Notes: a model not told the origin generated them from the letters alone. A stretch of 64,000 nt of DNA from Microbacterium sp. 1.5R (GCF_007667425.1 NZ_VDRC01000001.1:1-64000); one strand, 5' to 3'. Counted from the stretch's first letter, positions 49,649 to 61,472 are shown. Numbers and translations: made by a program.

Positions 49649-51270
49649 CAGGGCGTCCGCTCGGCGGGGATCAGGGCTCCGGGGTTCAGGATGCCGGCGG
49701 GGTCGAGCTCGCGCTTGATCGCCCGCAGGATGCGGACTCCGGTGGAGCCGATCTCGCTCTCGAGCCACGGCGCGTGGTCGCGACCGACGGCATGATGATG
49801 GCTGATCGTCCCGCCGGTCGCGATGATCACGTCGTTCGTCCGGGCCTTGACCGCCGACCATACCGACAGGGGCTCGGCGCGGATGCCGGCGAGCACCGTG
49901 AAGTACAGCGAGGCGCCGGTCGGGTAGACGTGCGACACGTGGCACATGACGTAGCTCCGCGCGCCGGACGCGGCGAAGCCGTCGCGCAGGGCGCTGTCGA
50001 CCGCCGACTTGAGTGCCTCGAGGTTCGACCAGGTCGTCGCGGTCTCGAGGGTCTCGCAGAACACCCCCGCGTCCAGAAGCGCATCGCGCAGGTAGGGGCC
50101 GTCGAATCGTCCAGCGATCCAGTCCTCCGCGGCGCTCTCCCCCGCCGATGCGCCGCCGGACGCCCGCAGCAGCTCGCTCACACGCGCGCGTCTCTCAGCG
50201 ATCCCGTCGCCTTCGTAGACCGTGACCGCGCTCGCACCCTTCGCGAGAGCTCTGCCGATGCGACCGACCTGCGCCAGGCTCACGGCGGTCTCGGACTCAT
50301 CCGAGAGACGGATCACCGTGGGCCCGCCCCCGCCCTGCGCGACGCGGCGCAGCCCCTCGGCGCCGCGGGCGAAGTCCGGGAACGTCCAGGATTCGACCAC
50401 CCGCTCGCGAGGGATCGGATGCACGCGCACACGCACCTCCGTGATCACCCCGAACGCGCCCTCGGACCCCAGGAGCACCCGGATGAGATCGGGTCCGGCG
50501 GCGGAGCCCGGCGACCGGCCGAGGTCGAGGTCTCCGGTCGGCGTCGCGACGCGGATCCCGGTGACCATGGTGTCGAACCGCCCGTTGCCCGCGGAGTTCT
50601 GGCCCGACGACCGCGCTGCTGCGAACCCTCCGATCGTCGCGTACCGGAAGCTCTGCGGGTAGTGGCCGAGTTCGTAGCCGTGAGCGGCGAGCTGCGCCTC
50701 GGCATGCGGCCCGGTCGTGCCGGCCGCTATGACGGCCTCCCCGCTGACGTCGTCGACGCGCAGGACGCCGGTGAGGCGACGCATGTCGAGGCTGACGACC
50801 GCGTGGTGCTCGCTCCGCTGGGGATCGAGGGCGCCGACGACGCTCGTTCCGCCGCCGAACGGGATCACGGCGATGCCGCGTTCACCGGCCACGCGCAGAC
50901 ACGCGGTGACCTCGTCATGGGATGCCGGATGCACGACGCCGTCGGGTCCGGTCTGCTCCCGCGCGCGCAGGCGCAGGAGGTCCGGCGTGGAACGCCCACC
51001 GGAGTGACGCACGCGCGCATCGTGGGACGTCGACACGTGCTCCGCGCCGACGATCGTCGCGAAGGCCTCGATGTCGTCGGCGTCGAGCGCTGACGGGCTG
51101 AGGACGACCGCCTCGAGCGGGACAGCGGGCTCAGGCTTGCGGGTCCGACCAAGGAGCAGCGGCAGCAGGGTGCGGACGGCGAGCGGGAGGTCCTTCGCCT
51201 TCGCGGGATCTCCCCAGCCGTTCCAGCGCATCGCCGAGTTCTCGGCCGCACTGCCGTTCCCTTGAGTCAT
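49648..51270 (-). CDS. Alkyl-DHAP-synthase-like FAD-binding oxidase
   Basis: The 540-residue flavoprotein has the p-cresol-methylhydroxylase fold: FGGGTSVV for FAD binding, ATIGGFAAARSSGQNSAG, and the terminal TGGTISHHHAVGRDHAPW. The HHH motif matches alkylglycerone-phosphate synthase (AGPS), which exchanges the acyl group of acyl-DHAP for a fatty alcohol in ether-lipid synthesis. A D-lactate- or glycolate-dehydrogenase-like role is the main alternative. ATG 51270 shares a 20-bp intergenic region with a divergent TetR gene. Confidence 0.82.
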   Translation of the reverse strand: MTQGNGSAAENSAMRWNGWGDPAKAKDLPLAVRTLLPLLLGRTRKPEPAVPLEAVVLSPSALDADDIEAFATIVGAEHVSTSHDARVRHSGGRSTPDLLRLRAREQTGPDGVVHPASHDEVTACLRVAGERGIAVIPFGGGTSVVGALDPQRSEHHAVVSLDMRRLTGVLRVDDVSGEAVIAAGTTGPHAEAQLAAHGYELGHYPQSFRYATIGGFAAARSSGQNSAGNGRFDTMVTGIRVATPTGDLDLGRSPGSAAGPDLIRVLLGSEGAFGVITEVRVRVHPIPRERVVESWTFPDFARGAEGLRRVAQGGGGPTVIRLSDESETAVSLAQVGRIGRALAKGASAVTVYEGDGIAERRARVSELLRASGGASAGESAAEDWIAGRFDGPYLRDALLDAGVFCETLETATTWSNLEALKSAVDSALRDGFAASGARSYVMCHVSHVYPTGASLYFTVLAGIRAEPLSVWSAVKARTNDVIIATGGTISHHHAVGRDHAPWLESEIGSTGVRILRAIKRELDPAGILNPGALIPAERTP

Positions 51271-51272
51271 GC

Positions 51273-51285
51273 GTTACAGTGTGAC
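51273..51285. promoter_or_regulatory. TetR operator between divergent genes
   Basis: GTTACAGTGTGAC reads GTNACANTGTNAC on both strands, an imperfect 13-bp palindrome occupying most of the 20-base gap between the divergent start codons. TACAGT within it may be a -10. A repressor here would control both genes at once. Confidence 0.6.
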
Positions 51286-51290
51286 ACATC

Positions 51291-51914
51291 ATGGAAGAAC
51301 GTCAAACGGTCATCGCATCTCCCGACGGCAGCACGCCCTCGGATGAGCTGCCGGTGTGGGACGCGACGCAGACGCGCATCCTCGACGCGGCCGACGAGCT
51401 CATCCTGCGACGGGGCGTGCACGGCGTGACGATCGCCGAGCTGGCGCGCCGCGCCGGTCACAGTCGCCCGACGATTTACCGCAGCTGGAGCGACGCCGAC
51501 GATGTCGTGCGCGGTGCGCTGCTGCGCCGGGTCGCGGGGATCGTCGCGGAGTTCCCGGAGGCCTCGCCCTCCCGCGTCTCCCTCGTCGACGATGTCCTGC
51601 GATTCTCGACGCTGTTCCGCAGCGACCCCGTCTTCGGGCGCCTGCTCGACGAGGAGCCGGAGGCGTTCACGCGGTACACGCTGCAGCGAGTGGGCTTGAG
51701 CCAGCGCCTCATCCTCGCCTGGCTCGCCCGCGCGATCGGCGCGGCTCAGGACCACGGCGACGTGCGTCGTGACGACCCTGCGGAGATGGCCGTGATGCTG
51801 CTCCTCCTCGCCCAGTCTGCCGTGCTCTCGCACGGCACGGTCTCGGACCTCGTCTCGGAGAGCGCCTGGGAGCGGGAGCTGCGCGCCGCGCTGGACGGAC
51901 TCCTGCGACCATGA
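51291..51914 (+). CDS. TetR/AcrR-family regulator of lipid operons
   Basis: The 207-residue protein has a TetR HTH (GVTIAELARRAGHSRPTIYRSW-type helices: ELARRAGHSRPTIYRSW) after residue 30, and a helical C-terminal domain with DEEPEAFTRYTL. It is divergent from the AGPS-like operon and overlaps the GlpD gene by 4 bases, so it probably controls both sides, sensing a lipid or glycerol metabolite. Confidence 0.87.
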   Translation: MEERQTVIASPDGSTPSDELPVWDATQTRILDAADELILRRGVHGVTIAELARRAGHSRPTIYRSWSDADDVVRGALLRRVAGIVAEFPEASPSRVSLVDDVLRFSTLFRSDPVFGRLLDEEPEAFTRYTLQRVGLSQRLILAWLARAIGAAQDHGDVRRDDPAEMAVMLLLLAQSAVLSHGTVSDLVSESAWERELRAALDGLLRP

Positions 51915-53380
51915 CCAGCGGCTCTCCCGACCTCAATGCCGCGCGTCGGGCCGTGGATCTCGACCGAGCCGCGGACGAGACCACCGATGTGCTCGTGGTC
52001 GGCGGTGGTATCACCGGAGCCGGCGTCGCGCTGGACGCAGCCTCTCGCGGACTCGCCGTCACTCTGATCGAGGCACACGACCTCGCGTTCGGCACGAGCC
52101 GCTTCAGCTCCAAACTCGTGCACGGCGGGTTGCGGTACCTGGCGACGGGCGACGTCGCGACCGCGCGGGAGAGCGCGGTCGAGCGACACCTTCTCATGAC
52201 GAACATCGCCCCGCATCTGATCCGCCCGCTCGGCCAGCTGCTGCCCTTCACACCCGGCGTGACTGCGCGGCAGCGGGGAACCGGGACGGTCGGCATGGCG
52301 CTCGGCGATCTGCTGCGGATGCGGGCCGGCACGTCTCGTCGCACCCTGCCCGCGCCGCGTCCCGTCAGCGCGCGCACGGCCAGGGCCCTCGTCCCCGCGC
52401 TCGCGACACGGGGTCTGCGCGGGGGCATGCTCTCGTTCGACGGACAGCTCGTCGACGACGCGAGACTCGTCGCGACCGTCGCCCGCACGGCGGCCGCGCA
52501 CGGGGCCCGTGTGCTCACCCGAGTTCGGGCGCTCGCCCTACGCGCCGACGGAGCCTCGGTCGAGGACGCGCTGACCGGATCCCGCGTCGAGCTGCGGGCC
52601 CGTGCGGTGATCAACGCGACCGGCGCCTGGTCGGGCACGCTCGACGACGGCATCACCATCCGACCGAGCCGCGGCACGCACATCGTGCTGGATGCGCGCG
52701 ACCTCGGCGATCCGTCGACGGCGCTGACGATCCCGCACGAGCGTTCGATCAGCCGGTTCGTGTTCGCGCTGCCGCAGCACGACGGACGCATGATCGTCGG
52801 ACTCACGGACGAGGACGCCCCCGGCCCCGTCCCGGAGGTCGCCGCACCCACCGAGCCGGAGATCGGCTTCCTTCTCGACACCCTCAATCGCGTGCTCGGG
52901 GAGCCGGTCACCCGCGACCGCGTACTCGGGGCGTTCGCCGGACTGCGTCCCCTCGTCGACACCGGAGCCGACTCCACCGCCGACATCTCTCGTCGTCACC
53001 TCGTCACGGCATCCGCCGGCGGGTTCGTCGACGTGCTCGGGGGCAAGCTCACGACATACCGACGCATGGCGGAGGACGCCGTCGACCTCGCTCTGGCTCT
53101 CCGCGGCCTGCCTGCGAGAGCGAGCCGCACGGCGACGCTGCGCCTCGTCGATCGCACGGTGCCGCGGAGCGACGCCGATCCGGCGGCATCCGCTCCCCTC
53201 GTCGACGGTGTCGCGCTCACGCGCGCCGGCGTCGAGTACGCGGTGCGCGTCGAGGGCGCGATGTCGGCGGCGGACGTACTCGACCGCCGGACCCGAGTGG
53301 GACTGGTGGATGCTGAGAGGGCTCGCGTTCTCTCCTTCGTCGACCTGGTCGTGGCAGAGACGCTGGCTGCCCTCGACTGA
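51911..53380 (+). CDS. glpD: Glycerol-3-phosphate dehydrogenase (FAD)
   Basis: The 489-residue FAD enzyme has the motif GGGITGAGVALDAASRG and the GlpD family blocks SSKLVHGGLRYL, TADISRRHL and DVLGGKLTTYRRMAEDAVD. It interconverts glycerol-3-phosphate and DHAP and passes electrons to quinone. ATG 51911 overlaps the TetR stop (ATGA). In this locus it could supply or remove DHAP for the AGPS-like enzyme. Confidence 0.92.
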   Translation: MTSGSPDLNAARRAVDLDRAADETTDVLVVGGGITGAGVALDAASRGLAVTLIEAHDLAFGTSRFSSKLVHGGLRYLATGDVATARESAVERHLLMTNIAPHLIRPLGQLLPFTPGVTARQRGTGTVGMALGDLLRMRAGTSRRTLPAPRPVSARTARALVPALATRGLRGGMLSFDGQLVDDARLVATVARTAAAHGARVLTRVRALALRADGASVEDALTGSRVELRARAVINATGAWSGTLDDGITIRPSRGTHIVLDARDLGDPSTALTIPHERSISRFVFALPQHDGRMIVGLTDEDAPGPVPEVAAPTEPEIGFLLDTLNRVLGEPVTRDRVLGAFAGLRPLVDTGADSTADISRRHLVTASAGGFVDVLGGKLTTYRRMAEDAVDLALALRGLPARASRTATLRLVDRTVPRSDADPAASAPLVDGVALTRAGVEYAVRVEGAMSAADVLDRRTRVGLVDAERARVLSFVDLVVAETLAALD

Positions 53381-53451
53381 CGTCGATGCTCGGCGGCGAG
53401 GGGATGTCGGGTCTGTTCATGACCGACACGTCGAGCCTCGCCGACCGCTGA

Positions 53452-55392
53452 TCAGCCCCGTTCGTGCAGTGGGAACTCGATCGCGCCGGTGTCGCCGGAC
53501 TGACGCGCCATCGGGATGCGGGTGCCGAGCACCTGCGCCACGACGTCCTGCGCGATCTTCGATGCCGTCAGCCCCGCGTCGCCGAGGATCTGGTCGCGCG
53601 ACGCGTGGTCGATGAATTCATCGGGCAGCCCGAGCTCGTCGACCGCGGTGTCGATGCCGGCCTCGCGCAGCACCTGTCGGACGCGGGTGCCGACGCCGCC
53701 GACGCGGATGCCGTCTTCCAGCGTGATCACGAGGCGGTGACGCGCCGCCAGTTCGACGATCGACGGTTGCACGGGGATCGCCCATCGCGGGTCGATGACC
53801 GTCGCACCGATGCCCTGCGCGCGAAGCCGCTCTGCGACGTCCACCGCCAGAGCGGCGAAAGGACCGATTCCGACGACCAGGACGTCTTCGGACTCCCCTC
53901 GGGCCAGGACGTCGACGCCGTCCTGCAGGCGTTCGATCGCGGGCAGATCCGGTGCGACGTCGCCCTTCGGGAAACGGATCACGGTCGGCGCGTCGTCGAC
54001 CAGGACGGCCTCGTCGAGCGCCTCCTGCAGACGAGCCGCATCACGAGGCGCCGCGATGCGGATGTGCGGCACGATCTGCAGCATGGCGAGGTCCCACATG
54101 CCATGGTGGCTGGGGCCGTCCGGACCGGTGACGCCGGCACGGTCGAGCACGAAGGTGACGCCGGCGCGGTGCAGAGCGACGTCCATCAGCACCTGGTCGA
54201 ACGCGCGGTTCATGAAGGTCGCGTAGAGCGCGACGACCGGGTGCAGGCCGCCGAAGGCGAGCCCCGCGGCTGACGCGACCGCGTGCTGCTCCGCGATGCC
54301 GACGTCGTAGACCCGATCGGGGAACCGCTCCGCGAAGGGCGCGAGCCCCGTCGGGCGCAGCATGGCCGCCGTCATCGCGATGACGTCGGAGCGACGCTCG
54401 CCCACCGAGACGAGCGCGTCGGAGAACACGTCGGTCCACCCGCGACCGCCGGAGCCGAGCGTCTCGCCCGTGGCCGGGTCGATGCGCCCGACGGCGTGGA
54501 ACTGGTCGGCCTCGTCGTCGCGAGCAGGCTGATAGCCGCGGCCCTTCTCAGTGATCGCGTGCACGATGACCGGGGCGCCGTACGACTTCGCGAGTTCGAG
54601 GGTCTCGATGAGAACGGGCAGATCGTGCCCGTCGACCGGGCCGAGGTACTTGATGTCGAGATTCGAGTACAGCGCCTCATTGTTGGTGAAGCGTGACAGG
54701 AACCCATGGGTTCCGCCCCGCACTCCGCGGAACACCGCGCGCCCCACGGGACCGAAGGCACGGAAGAGCCGGTCTGAGCGCTGATGCAGGTCTTTGTACG
54801 CCGCAGCCGTTCGCACGCGGTTGAGGTACCGGGACATCCCGCCGATGGTCGGGGCGTACGACCGGCCGTTGTCGTTGACGACGATGACCAGGTTGCGGTC
54901 GTTGTCGTCGGAGATGTTGTTGAGCGCCTCCCAGGTCATACCGCCGGTGAGGGCACCGTCTCCCACCACGGCGACGACGTGGCGGTCCGCGCGTCCGGTG
55001 GCGGTGAGCGCACGCGAGATCCCGTCGGCCCAGCTCAGCGAGCTGGAGGCGTGCGACGACTCGACCACATCGTGCGGGCTCTCGCCGCGCTGCGGGTAGC
55101 CGGCGAGTCCGCCGCGCAGACGCAGCGATGAGAAGTCCTGGCGGCCTGTGAGCACCTTGTGCACGTACGACTGGTGGCCCGTGTCGAAGATGAACGGATC
55201 GTCCGGTGAGGAGAAGACGCGGTGGAGAGCGATCGTGAGCTCGACCACACCGAGGTTGGGGCCGAGATGCCCGCCGGTCTGCGAGACGTTCTCCACGAGG
55301 AACTCGCGGATCTCCCCGGCGAGCTCGACGAGCTGGTCCTCGGACAGGGAGTCGAGGTCACGGGGTCCTGAGATGCTCCGGAGAATGGGCAT
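53452..55392 (-). CDS. dxs: 1-deoxy-D-xylulose-5-phosphate synthase
   Basis: The 646-residue enzyme condenses pyruvate and glyceraldehyde-3-phosphate in the MEP isoprenoid pathway. The TPP-binding region VVGDGALTGGMTWEALNN, TGHQSYVHK and DRAGVTGPDGPSHHG are visible. ATG 55392 follows GAGGAGG; upstream in-frame sequence is Arg-rich and not conserved. Confidence 0.96.
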   Translation of the reverse strand: MPILRSISGPRDLDSLSEDQLVELAGEIREFLVENVSQTGGHLGPNLGVVELTIALHRVFSSPDDPFIFDTGHQSYVHKVLTGRQDFSSLRLRGGLAGYPQRGESPHDVVESSHASSSLSWADGISRALTATGRADRHVVAVVGDGALTGGMTWEALNNISDDNDRNLVIVVNDNGRSYAPTIGGMSRYLNRVRTAAAYKDLHQRSDRLFRAFGPVGRAVFRGVRGGTHGFLSRFTNNEALYSNLDIKYLGPVDGHDLPVLIETLELAKSYGAPVIVHAITEKGRGYQPARDDEADQFHAVGRIDPATGETLGSGGRGWTDVFSDALVSVGERRSDVIAMTAAMLRPTGLAPFAERFPDRVYDVGIAEQHAVASAAGLAFGGLHPVVALYATFMNRAFDQVLMDVALHRAGVTFVLDRAGVTGPDGPSHHGMWDLAMLQIVPHIRIAAPRDAARLQEALDEAVLVDDAPTVIRFPKGDVAPDLPAIERLQDGVDVLARGESEDVLVVGIGPFAALAVDVAERLRAQGIGATVIDPRWAIPVQPSIVELAARHRLVITLEDGIRVGGVGTRVRQVLREAGIDTAVDELGLPDEFIDHASRDQILGDAGLTASKIAQDVVAQVLGTRIPMARQSGDTGAIEFPLHERG

Positions 55393-55501
55393 CTGCACCT
55401 CCTCACAGGCACCGTCTGGCACCCGATTCCGGTTCGGATACAGGTTCGATCCTACCCCGGGCAGCCGCGGGAGGCCGGGAACGAGAGCACCCTTGACACG
55501 C

Positions 55502-55539
55502 GGAGAGGGGCCCGGTCGCGAACGACCGGGCCCCTCTCC
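55502..55539 (-). terminator. Terminator after acnA
   Basis: GGAGAGGGGCCCGGTCG (55502-55518) and its exact complement (55523-55539) form a 17-bp perfect stem with a CGAA loop, 8 bases from the acnA stop. The T-run is weak. Confidence 0.8.
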
Positions 55540-55546
55540 GTGGCGA

Positions 55547-58384
<2,838 letters not shown>

Positions 58385-58510
58385 GAATCCGTCTCCTTCT
58401 ATTCGGATGGGAGCGACAGGCGCCTCCATCTTGCTCGCCAGCGAGCCCCTGCGGCTAGCAAGGCAGACCTAACCAGTCTGCTCCGCTCGACCCGTGGGCG
58501 AAAGCCCGCA

Positions 58511-58534
58511 ATTTATCTTGATGTCAAGATAAAT
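58511..58534. promoter_or_regulatory. 24-bp AT-rich palindrome upstream of acnA
   Basis: ATTTATCTTGA (58511-58521) and TCAAGATAAAT (58524-58534) are a perfect 11-bp inverted repeat with a 2-base spacer, about 127 bases before the acnA start and immediately after the end of the DUF3159 gene. Such AT-rich perfect dyads are typical operators of MarR- or TetR-type dimers; the regulator is unknown and not in this window. TTGACA within it on minus may be a -35. Confidence 0.7.
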
Positions 58535-58537
58535 CTA

Positions 58538-59284
58538 TCACGCCCGAGGGGATGCACCGGCTTCGGGCTCGCGGGGATACATCGCCCGGACCACCAACCA
58601 GGTGACCGCGATGAGAGGCGCGAACAACGGCAGACCCATGATGAGCTTGAGGGTTCCGAGGACGGCCACCTCGTTCGCGAGGTAGAGCGGCAGCTGCACG
58701 GCGAGGCGCGCGAAGAAGAGCGCGGCCCAGGCTATCCCGAGCCACAGGAACGCGCGGCGCTTGCGGCGGTCCTTCCGCCAGGCGGTGCCCTCTCCCATGA
58801 GGAACCCGACGGCGAGGCCGATCAGCGACCAGCCGATGAGCGCAGAGACCAGCATCGCCGTGCCGTACGCCGCGTTCGTGATGAGACCGGGCACGAAGTT
58901 GTCGGCTCCGCGACCGGTGAACAGGGCGAGGCCAGCCGCGGCAGCCGCCGCGACGAGCCCCCCGATCGCCGCCGACGGAGGAGACTTCTGCAGCAGACGC
59001 ACGACCGTGAACACGGCAGCGAGACCGACCGACACCCCGAGCGACAGGATCAGCGGCTCCGAGCGGATGGTGAAGATGATGACGAAGGCCAGGCTCGGGA
59101 GGACCGACTCGAGGATGCCGCGCCAGCCGCCGATCGCCGACCACACGACCCGGTGCGTCTTGCCCGTCTCGGTCGGGTCGAGCCCGGCGCGGCGCGCCGC
59201 ACCACCCAGGGCGGCACCGAGCATCTCAGACGCGCTCTGCTCGCGCTCCGGTTCGGGCGCAGGCGGCGTCAGCGGCGTGCTCAC
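58538..59284 (-). CDS. DUF3159 membrane protein
   Basis: The 248-residue protein has about six transmembrane helices and the DUF3159 signature around VVWSAIGGWRGILESVLPSLAF. GTG 59284 overlaps the upstream stop (GTGA). The family is conserved in actinobacteria next to DUF3710 and dut. Function unknown. Confidence 0.82.
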   Translation of the reverse strand: MSTPLTPPAPEPEREQSASEMLGAALGGAARRAGLDPTETGKTHRVVWSAIGGWRGILESVLPSLAFVIIFTIRSEPLILSLGVSVGLAAVFTVVRLLQKSPPSAAIGGLVAAAAAAGLALFTGRGADNFVPGLITNAAYGTAMLVSALIGWSLIGLAVGFLMGEGTAWRKDRRKRRAFLWLGIAWAALFFARLAVQLPLYLANEVAVLGTLKLIMGLPLFAPLIAVTWLVVRAMYPREPEAGASPRA

Positions 59285-59868
59285 GCGGAACCGGGGGTCG
59301 CCGGCATCTTCAACGGGATCAGGTCGCGCGGGGGCATCGGAGCCCCGCCGCGCACGACCACGATCGAGCGGAACAGGTCCTCGACCTTGGCGGCGGCGTC
59401 GAGGTCGGATGCCGCCGCTCCCCCGATCACGCCGCGCAGGAACCATCGAGGACCGTCGATGCCGATGAAGCGGGCGAGCCGCAGCTCCGAGCCCTCGTTC
59501 GCCGGCGCGGGGACCTCGGCGAGCAGCTCCTTGCCCAGCGACCCCTCGCGCTCCTCGACCCGACCGCCCTGGGCGCGAACCTGGTCGCGCAGCTGCACGC
59601 GCGTCTCGTCCCACAGGCCGCCGGAGCGGGGCGCCGCGAAAGGCTGGACCTGCAGCGACGAATCGGCGTAGTCGAGGCCGACGGCCACGATGCGCTTGGA
59701 CTGCTCCTCGACTTCGAGACGCAGGTTGAGTCCCTCGCGGGGAAGGATCTTGATGCCGCCGAGATCGATGTACGGGCGGACCGGGTTCGCCTCGGAGTCA
59801 TCGAACGGCCCGTCGGTCGCCCGGTTCGCGGGTGCTGACTTCGAGGGGGTCGCGTTGTTGTCAGTCAT
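59281..59868 (-). CDS. DUF3710 protein
   Basis: The 195-residue protein matches DUF3710 with YIDLGGIKILPREGLNLRLEVEE and RFIGIDGPRWFLRGVI. It is soluble and precedes DUF3159 in the usual order. The end overlaps the membrane gene by 4 bases; the start overlaps dut by 8. Confidence 0.83.
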   Translation of the reverse strand: MTDNNATPSKSAPANRATDGPFDDSEANPVRPYIDLGGIKILPREGLNLRLEVEEQSKRIVAVGLDYADSSLQVQPFAAPRSGGLWDETRVQLRDQVRAQGGRVEEREGSLGKELLAEVPAPANEGSELRLARFIGIDGPRWFLRGVIGGAAASDLDAAAKVEDLFRSIVVVRGGAPMPPRDLIPLKMPATPGSA

Positions 59869-60334
59869 TGGCCTGTCCTGCCGGGGTCGAATGGGTTCCT
59901 GCCTGATATCCGGTCGAGCCGAAGCCGCCTTCGCCGCGGACGCTCTCCGGCAGCTCCTCGACCGGGATGAACGTGGCTCGGGTCACGGGCATGACGATCA
60001 GCTGCGCGATGCGGTCGCCGACGGCCACATCGTACGCGCTGCGGGTGTCGGTGTTGATCAGACTCACCTTGATCTCGCCGCGGTAGCCCGCGTCGACGGT
60101 GCCCGGCGAGTTGACGATCGAGATGCCGTGCTTAGCGGCGAGGCCGCTGCGCGGGACCACGAACGCCGCGAAGCCCTCCGGCAGCGCGATGCGCACCCCC
60201 GTGGCGACGAGGGCACGCTCCCCCGGACCGAGGTGCACGGCCTCTGCGGCGACCAGATCCGCTCCCGCGTCGCCGGGGTGGGCGTAGCCGGGCACAACAG
60301 ACGCGATAATGGGGACATCAACGGAATCAGTCAC
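59861..60334 (-). CDS. dut: Deoxyuridine 5'-triphosphate nucleotidohydrolase
   Basis: The 157-residue dUTPase shows the conserved motifs: HPGDAGADL, RSGLAAKHGISIVNSPGTVDAGYRGEI, and the terminal GEGGFGSTG. It hydrolyses dUTP to dUMP, keeping uracil out of DNA. GTG 60334 is the start; TAGCCT lies exactly 6 bases upstream, consistent with a leaderless transcript. Confidence 0.95.
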   Translation of the reverse strand: MTDSVDVPIIASVVPGYAHPGDAGADLVAAEAVHLGPGERALVATGVRIALPEGFAAFVVPRSGLAAKHGISIVNSPGTVDAGYRGEIKVSLINTDTRSAYDVAVGDRIAQLIVMPVTRATFIPVEELPESVRGEGGFGSTGYQAGTHSTPAGQAND

Positions 60335-60340
60335 CCCAAG

Positions 60341-60346
60341 AGGCTA
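60341..60346 (-). promoter_or_regulatory. Leaderless -10 of dut abutting DUF3093 start
   Basis: On minus, TAGCCT (60341-60346) is 6 bases before the dut GTG. The first base past it, 60347, is the A of the DUF3093 ATG, so the dut promoter's -35 region lies within the divergent gene. Confidence 0.6.
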
Positions 60347-60811
60347 ATGCAGAACACCGTCCCCGACGCACGAGACCGCTACCGCGAGCGACTGTCCCCG
60401 AGCCTGTGGCTGCTGGTGACGATCGCGCTCGCCGGCCCGATGGTCGCGCTCATCTTCGTACCAGCCGGATCGACGGTCGCGCTCGTCATCGGTGCCGCCG
60501 TATCGGCGCTCCTGGTGGTGGCCGCGATCGCGCTCACCCCGGTCGTGGCGGTGCGCGGCGACTCCCTCAGCGTCGGCCGGGCGCACATCGAGGTGCACCA
60601 CCTCGGCCGCCCTGTCGCGCTGACCGGGGATGACGCGAGGCAGGCCAGGGGCCCGGGTCTCCCGGCGCGAGGCTGGCATCTGATCCGCGGCGGCATCGAC
60701 GGCGTGGTCGTCGTGCCGAACATCGACCCCGACGATCCCGTCACGACGTGGACCGTCTCGACGCGCACGCCGGACCGGCTCGCCGCCGCCATCGAGGCTG
60801 CGCACGCCTGA
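60347..60811 (+). CDS. DUF3093 membrane protein
   Basis: The 154-residue protein has two transmembrane helices (LLVTIALAGPMVALIF; VIGAAVSALLVVAAIAL) then a beta-rich soluble domain with the DUF3093 pattern (WHLIRGGIDGVVVVP; TTWTVSTRTPDRLAAAI). ATG 60347 follows AGAGG. It is divergent from dut in the conserved actinobacterial arrangement. Confidence 0.85.
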   Translation: MQNTVPDARDRYRERLSPSLWLLVTIALAGPMVALIFVPAGSTVALVIGAAVSALLVVAAIALTPVVAVRGDSLSVGRAHIEVHHLGRPVALTGDDARQARGPGLPARGWHLIRGGIDGVVVVPNIDPDDPVTTWTVSTRTPDRLAAAIEAAHA

Positions 60812-60865
60812 TCCGGGACTCGGCCCAGGCGTCAGGACCCGCTGTACCGACCTCCATAGGGTGGG

Positions 60866-60919
60866 GTCTCGGCACCGCCACGGGTCTCGGCACCGTCACG
60901 GGTCTCGGCATCCGAGCGG
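60866..60919. repeat. Three 18-bp tandem repeats
   Basis: GTCTCGGCACCGCCACGG, with variants, repeats at 60866, 60884 and 60902 with an exact 18-bp period. It lies between the DUF3093 and DUF4193 genes and is noncoding. Confidence 0.7.
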
Positions 60920-60935
60920 CAGGGAAAACGACAAC

Positions 60936-60961
60936 GCGCCCCTGACCGAGGTCGGGGGCGC
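60936..60961 (-). terminator. Terminator of the DUF4193 gene
   Basis: On minus, GCGCCCC-CGACC and GGTC-AGGGGCGC form a hairpin followed by a T-rich stretch, 22 bases after the DUF4193 stop. Confidence 0.65.
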
Positions 60962-60982
60962 GCACGTCGTGCTCGGGTGCGC

Positions 60983-61276
60983 TCAGGCAGCGCACTCCTT
61001 GCAGATGGGACCGTCGGGTCCCTCGTGGTCGAGCTGGGAGCGGTGCTTCACCAGGAAGCAGCTCATGCAGGTGAATTCGTCCTGCTGCGCGGGCAGCACG
61101 ACGACATCGAGCTCGAGGTCGGACAGATCGGCACCGGGGAGGTCGAAGCTGGACGGGTTGTCCGCATCGTCGTCTCCCGTGGAGCCCGAGTTCTTGTCCG
61201 GCACACGCTCCTTGAGGGCTTCGATCGACTCGGAGTCGTCTTCACTCTTGCGGGGAGCGTCGTAGTCGGTTGCCAT
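60983..61276 (-). CDS. DUF4193 zinc-ribbon protein
   Basis: The 97-residue actinobacterial DUF4193 protein begins MATDYDAPR, has an acidic middle, and ends in a zinc ribbon: CMSCFLVKHRSQL and CKECAA. It may bind RNA polymerase or ribosome-related partners, but its function is not established. Confidence 0.9.
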   Translation of the reverse strand: MATDYDAPRKSEDDSESIEALKERVPDKNSGSTGDDDADNPSSFDLPGADLSDLELDVVVLPAQQDEFTCMSCFLVKHRSQLDHEGPDGPICKECAA

Positions 61277-61472
61277 ATGGAGAATCTCCACTTTCATGCG
61301 AGTGGGTGGTGCGCCGTCGGGGTAAGCGGCGGCCATAGTTTGCACGACCGTGAGTGAATAAGCAAATGCCCCGGCGTGCGACAGACCAAACTCACGGCAC
61401 GCCCGGAGTATTCCCCGATCAGGGGGGTGCCGCGTGACACCATGAATGCACAGCCACAAGAGGGGCATTCGC

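Noticed and set aside
60866..60919. 18-bp tandem repeat considered as a CRISPR or satellite array
   Set aside because: Only three copies, no spacers and no cas genes.
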